Assembly: GCA_024760905.1 (NCBI GenBank)
Contig: CM045750.1
Location: 12,601,919-12,665,918, forward strand
Direction: 5' to 3'
From: Plotosus lineatus
Lineage: Eukaryota > Chordata > Actinopteri > Siluriformes > Plotosidae
Length of the DNA stretch: 64,000 bases
Shown here: piece after piece, positions 55,240-64,000 of the stretch
Layout: the number at the start of each line of letters is the position of its first letter
Numbering within the stretch: position 1 is the first letter of the stretch
Position numbers and translations under genes: made by a program
Notes under the pieces: model-generated
Seen by the model: the letters and a program-made list of their open reading frames with translations, nothing else
Database searches by the model: none
What the model was told of the DNA's origin: nothing

Positions 55240-57595
55240 TGATGACACTGGAAACTCCTTATCTGCACTTTATCATCATCTTCCGCTTAACCTGAGGTCG
55301 GTTTGCAGCCGAAGCAGTGAGGTCCAGACATCCCTCTTCCCAGCCACTTCCTCCAGCCATGTTCTGGGTCAACCCCCGGATTCCATTCCTGGTTGGACAT
55401 GCCCAAAACGCCACACCAGAGAGGCGTTCGGGAGACATTCTAATCAAATGCCTGAGCGACCTCAACTGGCTTCTTTCACTGAAGAGGAGCAGCTTCTCCC
55501 AGCTAACAGGACTTCTTACCCTATCTCTGAGGGAGAGCCCTGCCACTCTACTAAGGAAGCTAAAATGAGCTTCCTTTGCAGGGTGGTGGGGCTCTCCCTC
55601 AGAATGTGATCTTGTTCTTTTGACCACTACCCAAAGCTCGTGACCTTAGGTGAGGGTTGGAATGAAGATTGACTTGCAAATCGAAAGGTTTGCCTTCCAG
55701 CTCAGCTCCCTCTTCACTACGATGGACCGGTACAAGCAGAGTAAAGGCTGCACCAATCTGCCTTTCAATTGCCTGCTCCGATCTTCCCTCACTCATGACC
55801 AACACCATGAGACACTTGTACTTCTCCACTTGGAGTAGGACCTTAGTCCATATCTGAAGAATGCATTCCACCCTTTTCCAGCTGAGAACCATGACCTTGG
55901 ACTTGGAGGTGCTGATTCTCATCCCTGCCGCTTCACACTCAGCTGTGAATTGCTGCAATGAGAGTTGGAGGTCCCATGAAGCCAAAAGGATAATGCCATC
56001 AGCAAAAGGCAGAGATGAGATCCTATGGCCACCCAACCAGAACCCCTCAACATTTTGGTGTGCCTCGAAATTCTGTCCATAAATACCATGAAAAGAAATG
56101 GTGACAAAGGACGGCCTTGGCGGAGTCAAACCGACGCTAGAAATGAATTTGACATGTTACCATTGTGGACTGAAGTCTGGCTCCAGTAATACAGAAACCG
56201 AGAAGCCCATAGCAATGGATTCAGTATACCATATTGTCAGAGTACAGCCCACAAGACGGCCTATGGGACATTGTTGAATGTGTTCTCCGTACACAAAGCA
56301 CATGTTTACATAATGGGCAAACGCTCATGTCCCCTCCAGCAACCTCTGGAGTGGGTACAGCTCGTTGAAAGTGTTGCAGCCAGGATGAAAACCACACTGT
56401 TCCTCCTGAATCCGAGGTTCAACCCTAGGTCAGATCCTCCTCTCCGGTACTCCTGAATAGACTTTCCAGAATAGGCTAAGGAGTGTGATTCCACGATGGT
56501 TGGAACACATTCTCAGGTTGCCTTTTTTAAAAAGGAGAACTACCATCCCAATTTGCCAATCCAGAGGTACGGCCCCAATAACCACGTGATGTTGCAGATT
56601 CTTCAGATGCTTCAGATCTCATCCACCCCTGGAGCCTGGCCACAAAGGAGCTTTTTAACTAACTTCGTAACCTCTGGCCCAGTGATGGCATACTCATTTC
56701 AAAACCCCATACTCTTCCACAGAGAGTATTTTGGTGGGATCGAGGAGACCTTCGAAGTATTACTTCCACCTCTCAACAATCTCTCAAATTTATGTGAGCA
56801 AATCCCCACTTCCACTGTCAACAGTGTTTGTGGAGTACTGCTTTCCCCGTTCTGAGGTGTTGAATAGTGGTCCAGAACCTCATCGAGGCCAACCCATAGT
56901 CTTTGTCCAAGCCCTCAATGAACTCCTCCCACACCTGAGATTATGCATTGGCAATGGACTGGGCTGCAACACATTTGGTCTGCCGGTATCTGTCAACTGT
57001 CTGGTGAGTCCCACAGGCCAAAAGGACTCAATAGGTCACCTTCTTCAGCTTGTCAGCCCCCTAACACCACAGGTGTCCATCAACTGGTTTGGGGGGGGTT
57101 GCTCCCATCATAGGCAAAAATTATCTTCTTGCCACAGCCAATTCACTTAATGTTCACAGGAGATCCCAACTCCATGCTTGTCACCCAGGTCTGGAGGGCG
57201 GGCGGCCTCCCCCACCATCAGAACCAGCTCAACACTAGATGGTTATCAGTTGACAGCTCAGCTCCTCTCTCTACTGGAGTGTCCAGAACATGCAGCCTCA
57301 ATTCCGATGACGTGACTATAAAGTTGATCATTGAACTGCGGCCTAGGGTGTTCTAGGGTAAAGTGCATTTATGAACATCCTTATGTTTGAACATGGTGCT
57401 TGTGATGGACAAATAGTGATGACCACAGACGTGCAACAGGGAAACACCATCCAGGTTCAGATTGGAGATGCCGTACCTACCAGTCACACTTGTCCATGTC
57501 ATGCTGCCATTGCTCACATGGGTGTTGAAGTCTCCCAGGATAATGAGGTAGTCCCCATGGGGACAAAAAAGTTAAGTTAATGGCACAAACCTGAT
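55240..57595 (-). pseudogene. LINE family A, endonuclease plus RT, antisense, degenerate
   Basis: Read leftward on the minus strand from 57560: endonuclease LIILGDFNTHVSNGSMTWTS with the GDFN motif, STMFKHKDVH, ELSTDNHLVLSWFWWWG (a DHH-like site), then RT text near 55990 (LPFADGIILLASWDLQLSLQ), CEAAGMRISTSKSKVMVLSW, and C-terminal SFLSRVAGLSLRDRVRSPVS at 55530. The FADD catalytic pair is FADG here. Many stops and frameshifts; dead. Confidence 0.8.
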
Positions 57596-57652
57596 AGCAG
57601 ACAATTGTGCAGAACATGTTCATCTCTTGGGTTACAATTTTGTGTTCACTTG

Positions 57653-57656
<4 letters not shown>

Positions 57657-57702
<46 letters not shown>
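57657..57702 (+). repeat. (GT)n microsatellite
   Basis: About 23 GT units. Confidence 0.95.
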
Positions 57703-57706
<4 letters not shown>

Positions 57707-57894
57707 TGTATTTAATGTGTTGATTGTTGCTCCTCTGTGAGATATGATGTTTTGCGGCAGACTAGTGAAAATTCACTTTTATTTCCCTTTAAACCATAAA
57801 AGATTTCATATATTCTATGGCCTGTCGTTGTCAAATGTGTCCCGTTCATGATGCAAAAGATCCAAACTAAATTTTCAAGTGTTTATTAGCAGGA

Positions 57895-58140
57895 CAATGA
57901 TGGCCTGGTGCCCCCCCCCCCCCCCTTATATAATAACTGGGTTATCAAAGGCCAGCCATGTCTCTCACTGTCTATGGTGAGAGGTTCATGTAAAAGAACC
58001 ATTGCTGACTTTCGACATGAGTAGCTACACATAGTAGTCAGTGTGTTTCTGCCCTGATGGCCTGGCGAGATGTTCTGTGTAACAGAGATGACCACCATGC
58101 TCCCTGAAACCTTAATTAGAAAATGAATGAATGAATGAAA
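57895..58140 (+). mobile_element. SINE family 1, tail A, degenerate
   Basis: Head stub GATGGCCTGGTG joined to a C-run (57911-57925), body AACTGGGTTATCAAAGGCCA, tail GATGGCCTGGCGAGATGTTC and CTTAATTAGAAAATGAATGA. Confidence 0.7.
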
Positions 58141-58730
58141 AGAGGGGCATACAATCAATTACACAAAATAAGTTGTTCTGGGTGAAAAACCTCATACCTG
58201 GAGTGGCGTTCTGGGGCAGCTTCTCTAGTACCCATTCCACTTTGATTGGTCTACAATGACATCATGTGACAGCTTAACCTTTTTCTGATTGGTACATTAT
58301 GACATCATACATCACGCCATAACCTGACATGTGTTGACATGCCTCGAGTTGGTCTTAAAGAGTGCCGCCCCCACCCCACCCCATCACTTTGGGTGGCCAT
58401 TTTGTTTTCCTATAAGGTCAGTTAAGCAATACTCAACAGTATAAAATAGCCAAAATAAAATAATCTTACACTGACTTCAGTTAATCAACTCCTTATACAA
58501 TAGTCACATAAATCATCAAATGCAATTAAATTGGAAAGTAAATTATACAATTATTCTTTTATAGGTATAATCATTAACAATTTAAATAAAGATTTCATTA
58601 GAGATTACGTCATTGGACAGTTCTCCATTTCAGGATTACAAATGTGTTTAAATTAATGCCAAAGCTATTACAATTTATTCATGTTTATTTTCAGATTTAT
58701 GCTATTGATGATCTATAATTAATTTGAATA
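58141..58730. other. Unassigned intron 14 DNA
   Basis: TGACATCAT words recur (58258, 58300), suggesting a small old repeat. Otherwise nothing recognised. Confidence 0.4.
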
Positions 58731-58743
58731 CATAATAGCGGAG

Positions 58744-59088
58744 GGGGCAGCATTGGCCTAGTTGTATAGGGTGCTGGATCGCTGATCCAAAGGGTGAGGG
58801 TTCGAGTCCCACTCTCCACAAGGTTGTCACTGTTACCCCCCAGTGCAGCTAACTGGGTTATCAAATGCCAGCCATGTCTCTCATTGTCTATGGTGTGAGG
58901 TTCATGTTAAAGAACCATTGCTGACTTTCGACAAGAGTAGGATGCAAAGCTTTCAGCGTGTTTCCGCCCTGCGATGGCCTGGCGAGCTGTCCAGAGTGTA
59001 CTCTGCCCTCACCTGGAGTTGGCTGGGATGGGCGCCAGCCTCCCCGCGACCCTAATTAGGATTAAGCGGTTACAGAAAATGAACTGAA
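58744..59088 (+). mobile_element. SINE family 1, tail A, full length, with target-site duplication
   Basis: Head GGGGCAGCATTGGCCTAGTT and B-box GAGGGTTCGAGTCCC, body CAGCTAACTGGGTTATCAAA, tail CGACCCTAATTAGGATTAAG CGGTTACAGAAAATGAA. CATAATAGCGGAG (58731-58743) and CATAATATAGCGGAG (59089-59103) flank it. Best family 1 / tail A reference copy. Confidence 0.85.
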
Positions 59089-59297
59089 CATAATATAGCG
59101 GAGTCCAACAATTTGCATCAGATTAATGGAAGACCAAATATGATGTTATAATGTTACAGAACAGCGGGCCATATGCTTCCTTCAGTTTATGAGTCCAAGA
59201 CTCATAGCACCCCCAGTGGTGCCTGATTCCCCGATCTTCCTCGACTTCAGGCCTGCATACAGAGAATTGTATTATTGGTCTTTGCTCAGAAGAACTA

Positions 59298-59298
<1 letters not shown>

Positions 59299-59376
<78 letters not shown>
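59299..59376 (+). repeat. (TG)n microsatellite
   Basis: About 39 TG units, uninterrupted. Confidence 0.95.
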
Positions 59377-59378
<2 letters not shown>

Positions 59379-59764
59379 ATGGGTCTATGTGAGTGTTTAT
59401 TCATGGTTATATCGATGTGTGTTTGTGGTAAGTCTCTCTGAGATGTGATGTGTTGATGACCGCTCCTCTGAGCTTGATGGGTTGATTGTCGCTCCTCTCT
59501 GAGATGTGGTGTTGTTGTTTTGACGCAGAATAGTGGAAATATATTTTTTCTTTGGATTTTATTCCCCTTTTATGTTTGTGTCTGAGAGAGAGGGAGAGAG
59601 TTAGAAATATCACACAGGCATAGTGTTCTCGCTGCAGGGCTGTTGTTTTGGAGAGTGCAAGATTGTTGCTAAGCAGCATTTTTATTTTATTCTTTTATTC
59701 GTTTACCTTCTGCTTTGTTTTTCTCATTCTCTCACTTTATATTGAAATGTTCCATGCATTAGTG

Positions 59765-59768
<4 letters not shown>
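59377..59768. other. Unassigned intron 14 DNA
   Basis: Two near copies of TGAGATGTG(A/G)TGT with GCTCCTCT lie at 59440-59515. No element named. Confidence 0.4.

Positions 59769-59831
<63 letters not shown>
59769..59831 (+). repeat. (CT)n microsatellite upstream of exon 15
   Basis: About 31 CT units, 118 bp before the exon 15 acceptor. Confidence 0.95.
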
Positions 59832-59839
<8 letters not shown>

Positions 59840-59948
59840 ACTGATCAACAGTTCATTATTTTGCATGACTTGATATCTGTCCTCAGTAATAATGTGCTGT
59901 TGAAGAAAAGTCTGATAAATGTCGATGTGCATCACGTACTGTGTGCAG

Positions 59949-60011
59949 GACCGAGGTGTGAAAGAGGACGAACTGCAGAGCATCCTGAATTACCTGTTAA
60001 CCATGCATGAG
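59949..60011 (+). CDS. nbea: nbea exon 15 (21 codons)
   Basis: A 63-nt phase-0 exon encoding DRGVKEDELQSILNYLLTMH E, donor GTACTG. The acceptor is GTACTGTGTGCAG, poor in pyrimidines. A (CT)n tract lies about 120 bp upstream (59769-59831). Skipping this exon would keep the frame. Confidence 0.94.
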
Positions 60012-60189
60012 GTACTGAATTCCCAGAATTCACAGCAGCACCACACACAGTGTTCACTCTGTGTGGGTGTATGATGCCAGTTGCTCTGATATTATCTTAT
60101 TTAAATTCTCCTATCAGCCATAACACTTAAACTATTAGAAACATTGACCAGTGTCGTGAATAACATTTGATAATCTTGTTACAGTAGTG

Positions 60190-60960
60190 ACTGCTAAGAA
60201 GTGGGGTGCATTGTGGGCTGTATTAATGGGGTGTATTGTGGAATGCATTGATGAGTGTATTAATCAAGGCTGTATTGTGAGATGCATTAATGGAGGATGG
60301 TGGTTAATAAGGGGTACTAATTGAATGTATTGTTGGATGCATTGATGGCGTGTATTAACGGGATATTTTCATGGTGTATTATCGTGGGATATTATCATTG
60401 GAGGTAATAATTAATTCATCTACATTTTGTTTTCTGAACCAATGCATCCTAATTTGGTACACAGGGAGGCTTGTGTCCATCTCAGCTGACTCTGGGTGAG
60501 GGCAGAGTTCACCCAGGGCAGCCCACTAGGCCATAACAGAGTGGGGTTTATTCATGGGGTGTCTTCATGGAATGTATTAATGGGGTGTTTTTATAAAATG
60601 TATTACTGGGATGCATCAATTGGGTTTATTGATTTGATGTATTAGTGGTTTGTAGTTGTTGGGGATGTGTTATTGGGGTGTATTAGTGGGGCTTTTTAAT
60701 GGGCTGTAATAATGATGGGGTGGTTTGATGAGTAGTATTAATTGGGTCTATTAATAGGTCCATTAATGGGGTGTGTTAGTAGGATGCATTGAAGGGCTGT
60801 ATTAATAAGGTGTATTACTCGGATGTTGTAAAGGGTGTAAAAATAGAATATATAATGGGATGCATTGATGGTCTTCTAGTGGGGTGTGTAATGGGATGTT
60901 TTGATGATGTGTATTAATAAGATGTAATGTGATGTTATAAAGAGATGTTCTGATGGATTT
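60190..60960 (+). repeat. Degenerate minisatellite filling intron 15
   Basis: Variants of GGGGTGTATTAATGGGATGC ATTGATGG recur dozens of times with unit lengths of about 12-24 bp. A tail A fragment (60428-60545) is inserted in it. Confidence 0.75.
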
Positions 60961-61107
60961 TTATAAAACTTTGCACAGCTGTATTTATTGCTTGTTGTTT
61001 CAATTCAAGGCAGTAATGTCATATTTGATGCGGACGGGAATTCCGTAATGTCTACATAAACTTCTAATTTAATTCTTCCTTCATTATTTACCTTTCTAAT
61101 TCTGGAG

Positions 61108-61205
61108 GATGAGAATATCCATGATGTTCTGCAGCTCTTGGTGGCTCTCATGTCTGAGCATCCAGCCTCCATGATTCCAGCATTTGACCAGAGGAATGGG
61201 ATACG
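61108..61205 (+). CDS. nbea: nbea exon 16 (32 codons + 2 nt)
   Basis: Acceptor TTTCTAATTCTGGAG, an unusual GAG acceptor. It encodes [20 protein letters not shown] and [12 protein letters not shown], ending in CG of an Arg codon before GTAAGA. The peptide is that of human NBEA as I recall it. Confidence 0.95.
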
Positions 61206-61484
61206 GTAAGACAAACAGTGAATCTCATTCACTCTGCACAGTACTGTACAGTAAGTCTAAAAGTAATCACTGTCTTTAAAATTGTCTTTTTTTTTTAGCC
61301 TGAAAGAAAGACAAACAAATTTTTTTTTTTTGTAAGAAAAAAATTCACAAAAACAATCTGGTTAATTGACAATCAAATACTTGTAAACTTAATTAGGTGC
61401 ACCTAATCACTCTCTCCCTTACACACTTGTAATCAACTGTACAAAACAAAACAAAACAAAACAAAAAAAAAAAAACCAACAGAA
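61206..61484. other. Start of intron 16, unassigned
   Basis: T-run at 61320-61331 and (CAAAA)n run at 61443-61475; no element named. Confidence 0.4.
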
Positions 61485-62380
61485 AAACATTCCGGGGCAT
61501 AAGGCGCACTGGACCATAAGACGCAACAGCAGCAAATTATTCCATACACAAGGTGCACCGGATTATAAGGCACATTAAGTGAAACAAAAGTCTGATAAGT
61601 CAAACTTAATTCAATGCTCACAATAACTCTCAACATTGTTCAGCTGTAGCACACAAAATATAAAATAATACACTTTATAATAACTCATCATTGTTCAGGT
61701 GTAACAATATAAAACAATAAACTCACTTTTTCAGTTCATTGCGCTTCAACAAATCCATCAAATTCTTTATTTTCAGTTTCCGAGTTTAACAGTTGCATGA
61801 GTTGGACATAGAGCCGGGATCCCTCAATTATTTTTTTCTTGTTATATTATATTATAATATTTTATCATCTATTATTTCCTCGTGCATGGAGTCAGCTCAA
61901 TAGAGACGGAGATTAGAAGTCTTCCTGGGTCGTGACCTTCTCTCAGCCATGCCTTCTTAAAGGGACAGTGCATTAGTAGTGTGTTCATTACAGAACTGAG
62001 GTCATTACTCTTAAGGAGCCGTATCAGTGTATCTTTAAATTCAACAAGGTTAATCCGAGGTCTCAGGAGGACACCTGTAGCAATGCTTTATCCCTGTATT
62101 TGGCCATGAAGCCCAGATCCTCTAACTCGCGACCTGTTGACACCAATATCTAGCGGTTGGAGTTCTTTGGTTAATCCACTGGAATGATGGTAAGATCTGA
62201 ATTATTCTACTTCCAATAATACAATTCTCTGTATGCAGTTTTGGCGGTGTCAATGAGATGGAGTCGTGCGGCTTCATCCGCACACAAGGCGCACCAGGTT
62301 ATAAAGCGCACCGTCGGTTTTTTGTTGTTTTTTAAGATTAAAGGATTTTGCGTGCGCCTTATAGTCCGAAGAGGAAAAAA
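61485..62380. mobile_element. 'ATAAGGCGCAC' MITE-like element
   Basis: Left end GGGGCATAAGGCGCACTGGA CCATAAGACGCA and right end AAGGCGCACCAGGTTATAAA with GCGTGCGCCTTATAGTCCG are inverted relative to each other, a pattern common in fish MITEs. The middle (61790-62200) has no recognisable coding text. Confidence 0.6.
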
Positions 62381-62907
62381 ATTTGCTGATTCTGATTCTT
62401 GAAAGTGTGCCTGAAAGAAACCAATCAACTATGGGTGGCAAGGCACTGTGTGGCTTAGTCAGAGTCCAACTTTTGCTCTACTGGAAATCTGTGGAATTTA
62501 AGACTTTGGTCGACTGACGTCACCATGCACTCTCACTCTGAATTTGAACAGTTATGTAAAGTGGGTGAATATTCTACAGATAGGATACGTAAAGTTTGTA
62601 AAGAAAAATTCCAACAAACTCAAAACAATATTGTTATGGCTTGATTTCAGGCTATGAAGCAACTCACTGTACGTACAGTATGTAACTGAAGTGGATTTGA
62701 TCAGATACCTTCTCACAGACACACAGATACAGACACAACACCACCAAGAGCAGCGTGGCGGCCAGTCACCTACCTCAGTCACTGCAAATATCACCGAATC
62801 TTGTCGTCTTGATTTTTTTTCTTAAGATGATAAATGCTCCATCACTTCAAAGCTTTTCTCTGTGAAACATTTAGAATGAACATTTCCTGTCTTTTATTTT
62901 TTTCCAG
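62381..62907. other. End of intron 16, unassigned
   Basis: No gene or repeat recognised before the exon 17 acceptor. Confidence 0.4.
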
Positions 62908-63000
62908 GGTCATCTATAAACTCTTAGCTTCAAAAAGTGAGAGTATTCGTGTGCAAGCGCTCAAAGTACTCGGTTACTTTCTCAAACACCTCGGACACAA
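62908..63000 (+). CDS. nbea: nbea exon 17 (1 nt + 30 codons + 2 nt)
   Basis: Acceptor TTATTTTTTTCCAG; G completes Arg. It then reads VIYKLLASKSESIRVQALKV LGYFLKHLGH and AA of a Lys codon before GTGAGT. Human NBEA, from memory, has W where this has R in SESIRVQ. The next exon lies beyond the right edge. Confidence 0.94.
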
Positions 63001-63147
63001 GTGAGTGGATTTACAAGTTCTTGTTGCTGTTCAGAAGATTATGTTTTATATGAATTTATGATTGAGTTAGTATTACATAAAGCGTGGTGTATTTTGCATT
63101 TTTGAAAGCAGCCTGAGAAATCGCTAAAGACTAAAGAATGGCCTTGT

Positions 63148-63149
<2 letters not shown>

Positions 63150-63184
<35 letters not shown>
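63150..63184 (+). repeat. (CA)n microsatellite
   Basis: About 17 CA units in intron 17. Confidence 0.95.
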
Positions 63185-63188
<4 letters not shown>

Positions 63189-63267
63189 GTCAAATAAAAA
63201 CAGTTGTGTGGAATTAATGTTGTAAGGTGTGTTTTTCCAGTATGAAGTAAAAAAAATGTAAGATAAA

Positions 63268-63580
63268 GTCCGTTGGGCTTTTTAAACCCGAGCCAGAGTG
63301 GCTCAACCAGCCGGTGCTTATCCCCGGTTTCCATAGCGAGAAGCGACTAGAAGTGCAACTCCTCCTGGATGGGACGCTAGTCCATCGCAGGTTACCTTCC
63401 CAGTATATTTTTACTGGTACGCATTTATACTGCTGGGTGGACAGGGGCAGACTTGTGGTTGAGACCTTTCCCAGGGGTGTTAGTTCACAGGGGGGGGGGG
63501 GGGGGTGTCTAACTGGGATTTGAACACACAACCTCCCGATCATGAGCTCAGCAGCTTAACCACTACGCCACCGGCCCCGC
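63268..63580 (-). mobile_element. SINE family 3, full length, antisense
   Basis: Right end is a reversed tRNA-like head (GATTTGAACACACAACCTCC, CTTAACCACTACGCCACCGG); left is the 3' part (AGTCCGTTGGGCTTTTTAAA, GGTGCTTATCCCCGGTTTCC). A G-run lies at 63490-63505. ATGTAAGATAAA (63256-63267) and ATGTAATAAA (63581-63590) may be the target duplication. Confidence 0.75.
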
Positions 63581-63592
63581 ATGTAATAAATA

Positions 63593-63958
63593 CAGTGATC
63601 CCTCGCTACTTCGTGCTTCAGTTTCTGCGGTTTCAGTGCATCACAGTTTTTTCAAAAATATTCAGCAAAAATTAAGGAAAAATCCACAAAACAAGGCCAA
63701 TTATGCAAAAAAAAAAAAAAAAAACCCGAACAAACAAAAACAACGTGCGCACCTGTCTTGTGTATATGTGTGAGTATTTATATTTTATTTACATCTTATG
63801 CATTATTTTTGAATGTTTAATTGTTATTATAAACATTTATAGCTTTGATATTATGCACACATTTACATGTACGTATATGTCAGTCGGGGGCTTGATCCTA
63901 CTTTGCAGAAATCGGTGGGGGGCGGTCCCCATTAACCACGGAAAGTGAGGGTTCCTTG
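63593..63958 (+). mobile_element. Tigger-type MITE 'GATCCCTCGCTA', copy 5
   Basis: TA, then CAGTGATCCCTCGCTACTTC, ending GGAAAGTGAGGGTTCCTTG and TA (63959-63960). Shortest and cleanest of the five copies. Confidence 0.8.
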
Positions 63959-64000
63959 TATATAAAACTGCTTCCTGATTTAGATGCATTCATTAGTTGT

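Overview
The window is intron-rich vertebrate DNA from a teleost fish. The evidence is sixteen short exons with GT/AG borders whose joined translation is a near-human neurobeachin N-terminal region, many long (CA)n/(GT)n/(CT)n tracts, and a fish-type repeat load: Tc1, Tigger/pogo and hAT elements, L2-type and other LINEs, and tRNA-headed SINEs. The mixture would fit an ostariophysan such as a catfish, but that is a weak inference.

The only host gene I can support is nbea (neurobeachin), + strand, from 3285 to beyond the right edge. Sixteen exons (2042 nt, 680 codons plus 2 nt) join in one open frame with matching phases. By comparison with remembered human NBEA they are coding exons 2-17. Exon 1, with the start codon, lies left of the window, and the PH-BEACH-WD40 end lies to the right. 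Exons 2-4 encode the first armadillo-like helices, exons 5-8 the concanavalin A-like lectin domain, and exons 9-17 the following armadillo/DUF4704-type helices. Teleosts have two copies (nbeaa, nbeab); I cannot say which this is.

Layout. 1-3284: LINE remnants, then unassigned DNA upstream of exon 2. 3517-8573 (intron 2): a hAT element with a nested Tigger-like element, then about 1 kb of almost pure pyrimidine ending at the exon 3 acceptor. 8574-9867: exons 3-5. 9868-16751 (intron 5): Tc1 pieces, a SINE inside a Tc1 fragment, a short hAT, and long antisense L2 LINE remnants. 16752-22176: exons 6-8. 22177-34961 (intron 8, 12.8 kb): a G/C-skewed triple palindrome, a tandemly duplicated Tigger 5' region, a 30-bp minisatellite open on both strands, a deleted element carrying THAP-like and SAP-like coding remnants, and many SINEs. 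34962-42138: exons 9-12, with a Tigger-like element, an 80-nt hairpin and an antisense LINE in between. 42139-46999: nested Tigger/MITE insertions. 47000-63000: exons 13-17, separated by a perfect estrogen-response-element palindrome inside a repeat, a CA/TA/TG tract, an antisense endonuclease-RT LINE and MITEs.

I find no complete second gene, canonical tRNA/rRNA gene, CRISPR array or intact transposase. The notable signals are structural: repeats forming splice-site pyrimidine tracts, inverted Tc1 ends bracketing exon 6, nested insertions dated by target-site duplications, and SINE families that share or swap 3' tails. Family names for repeats come from memory of consensus features and were not checked against a library.
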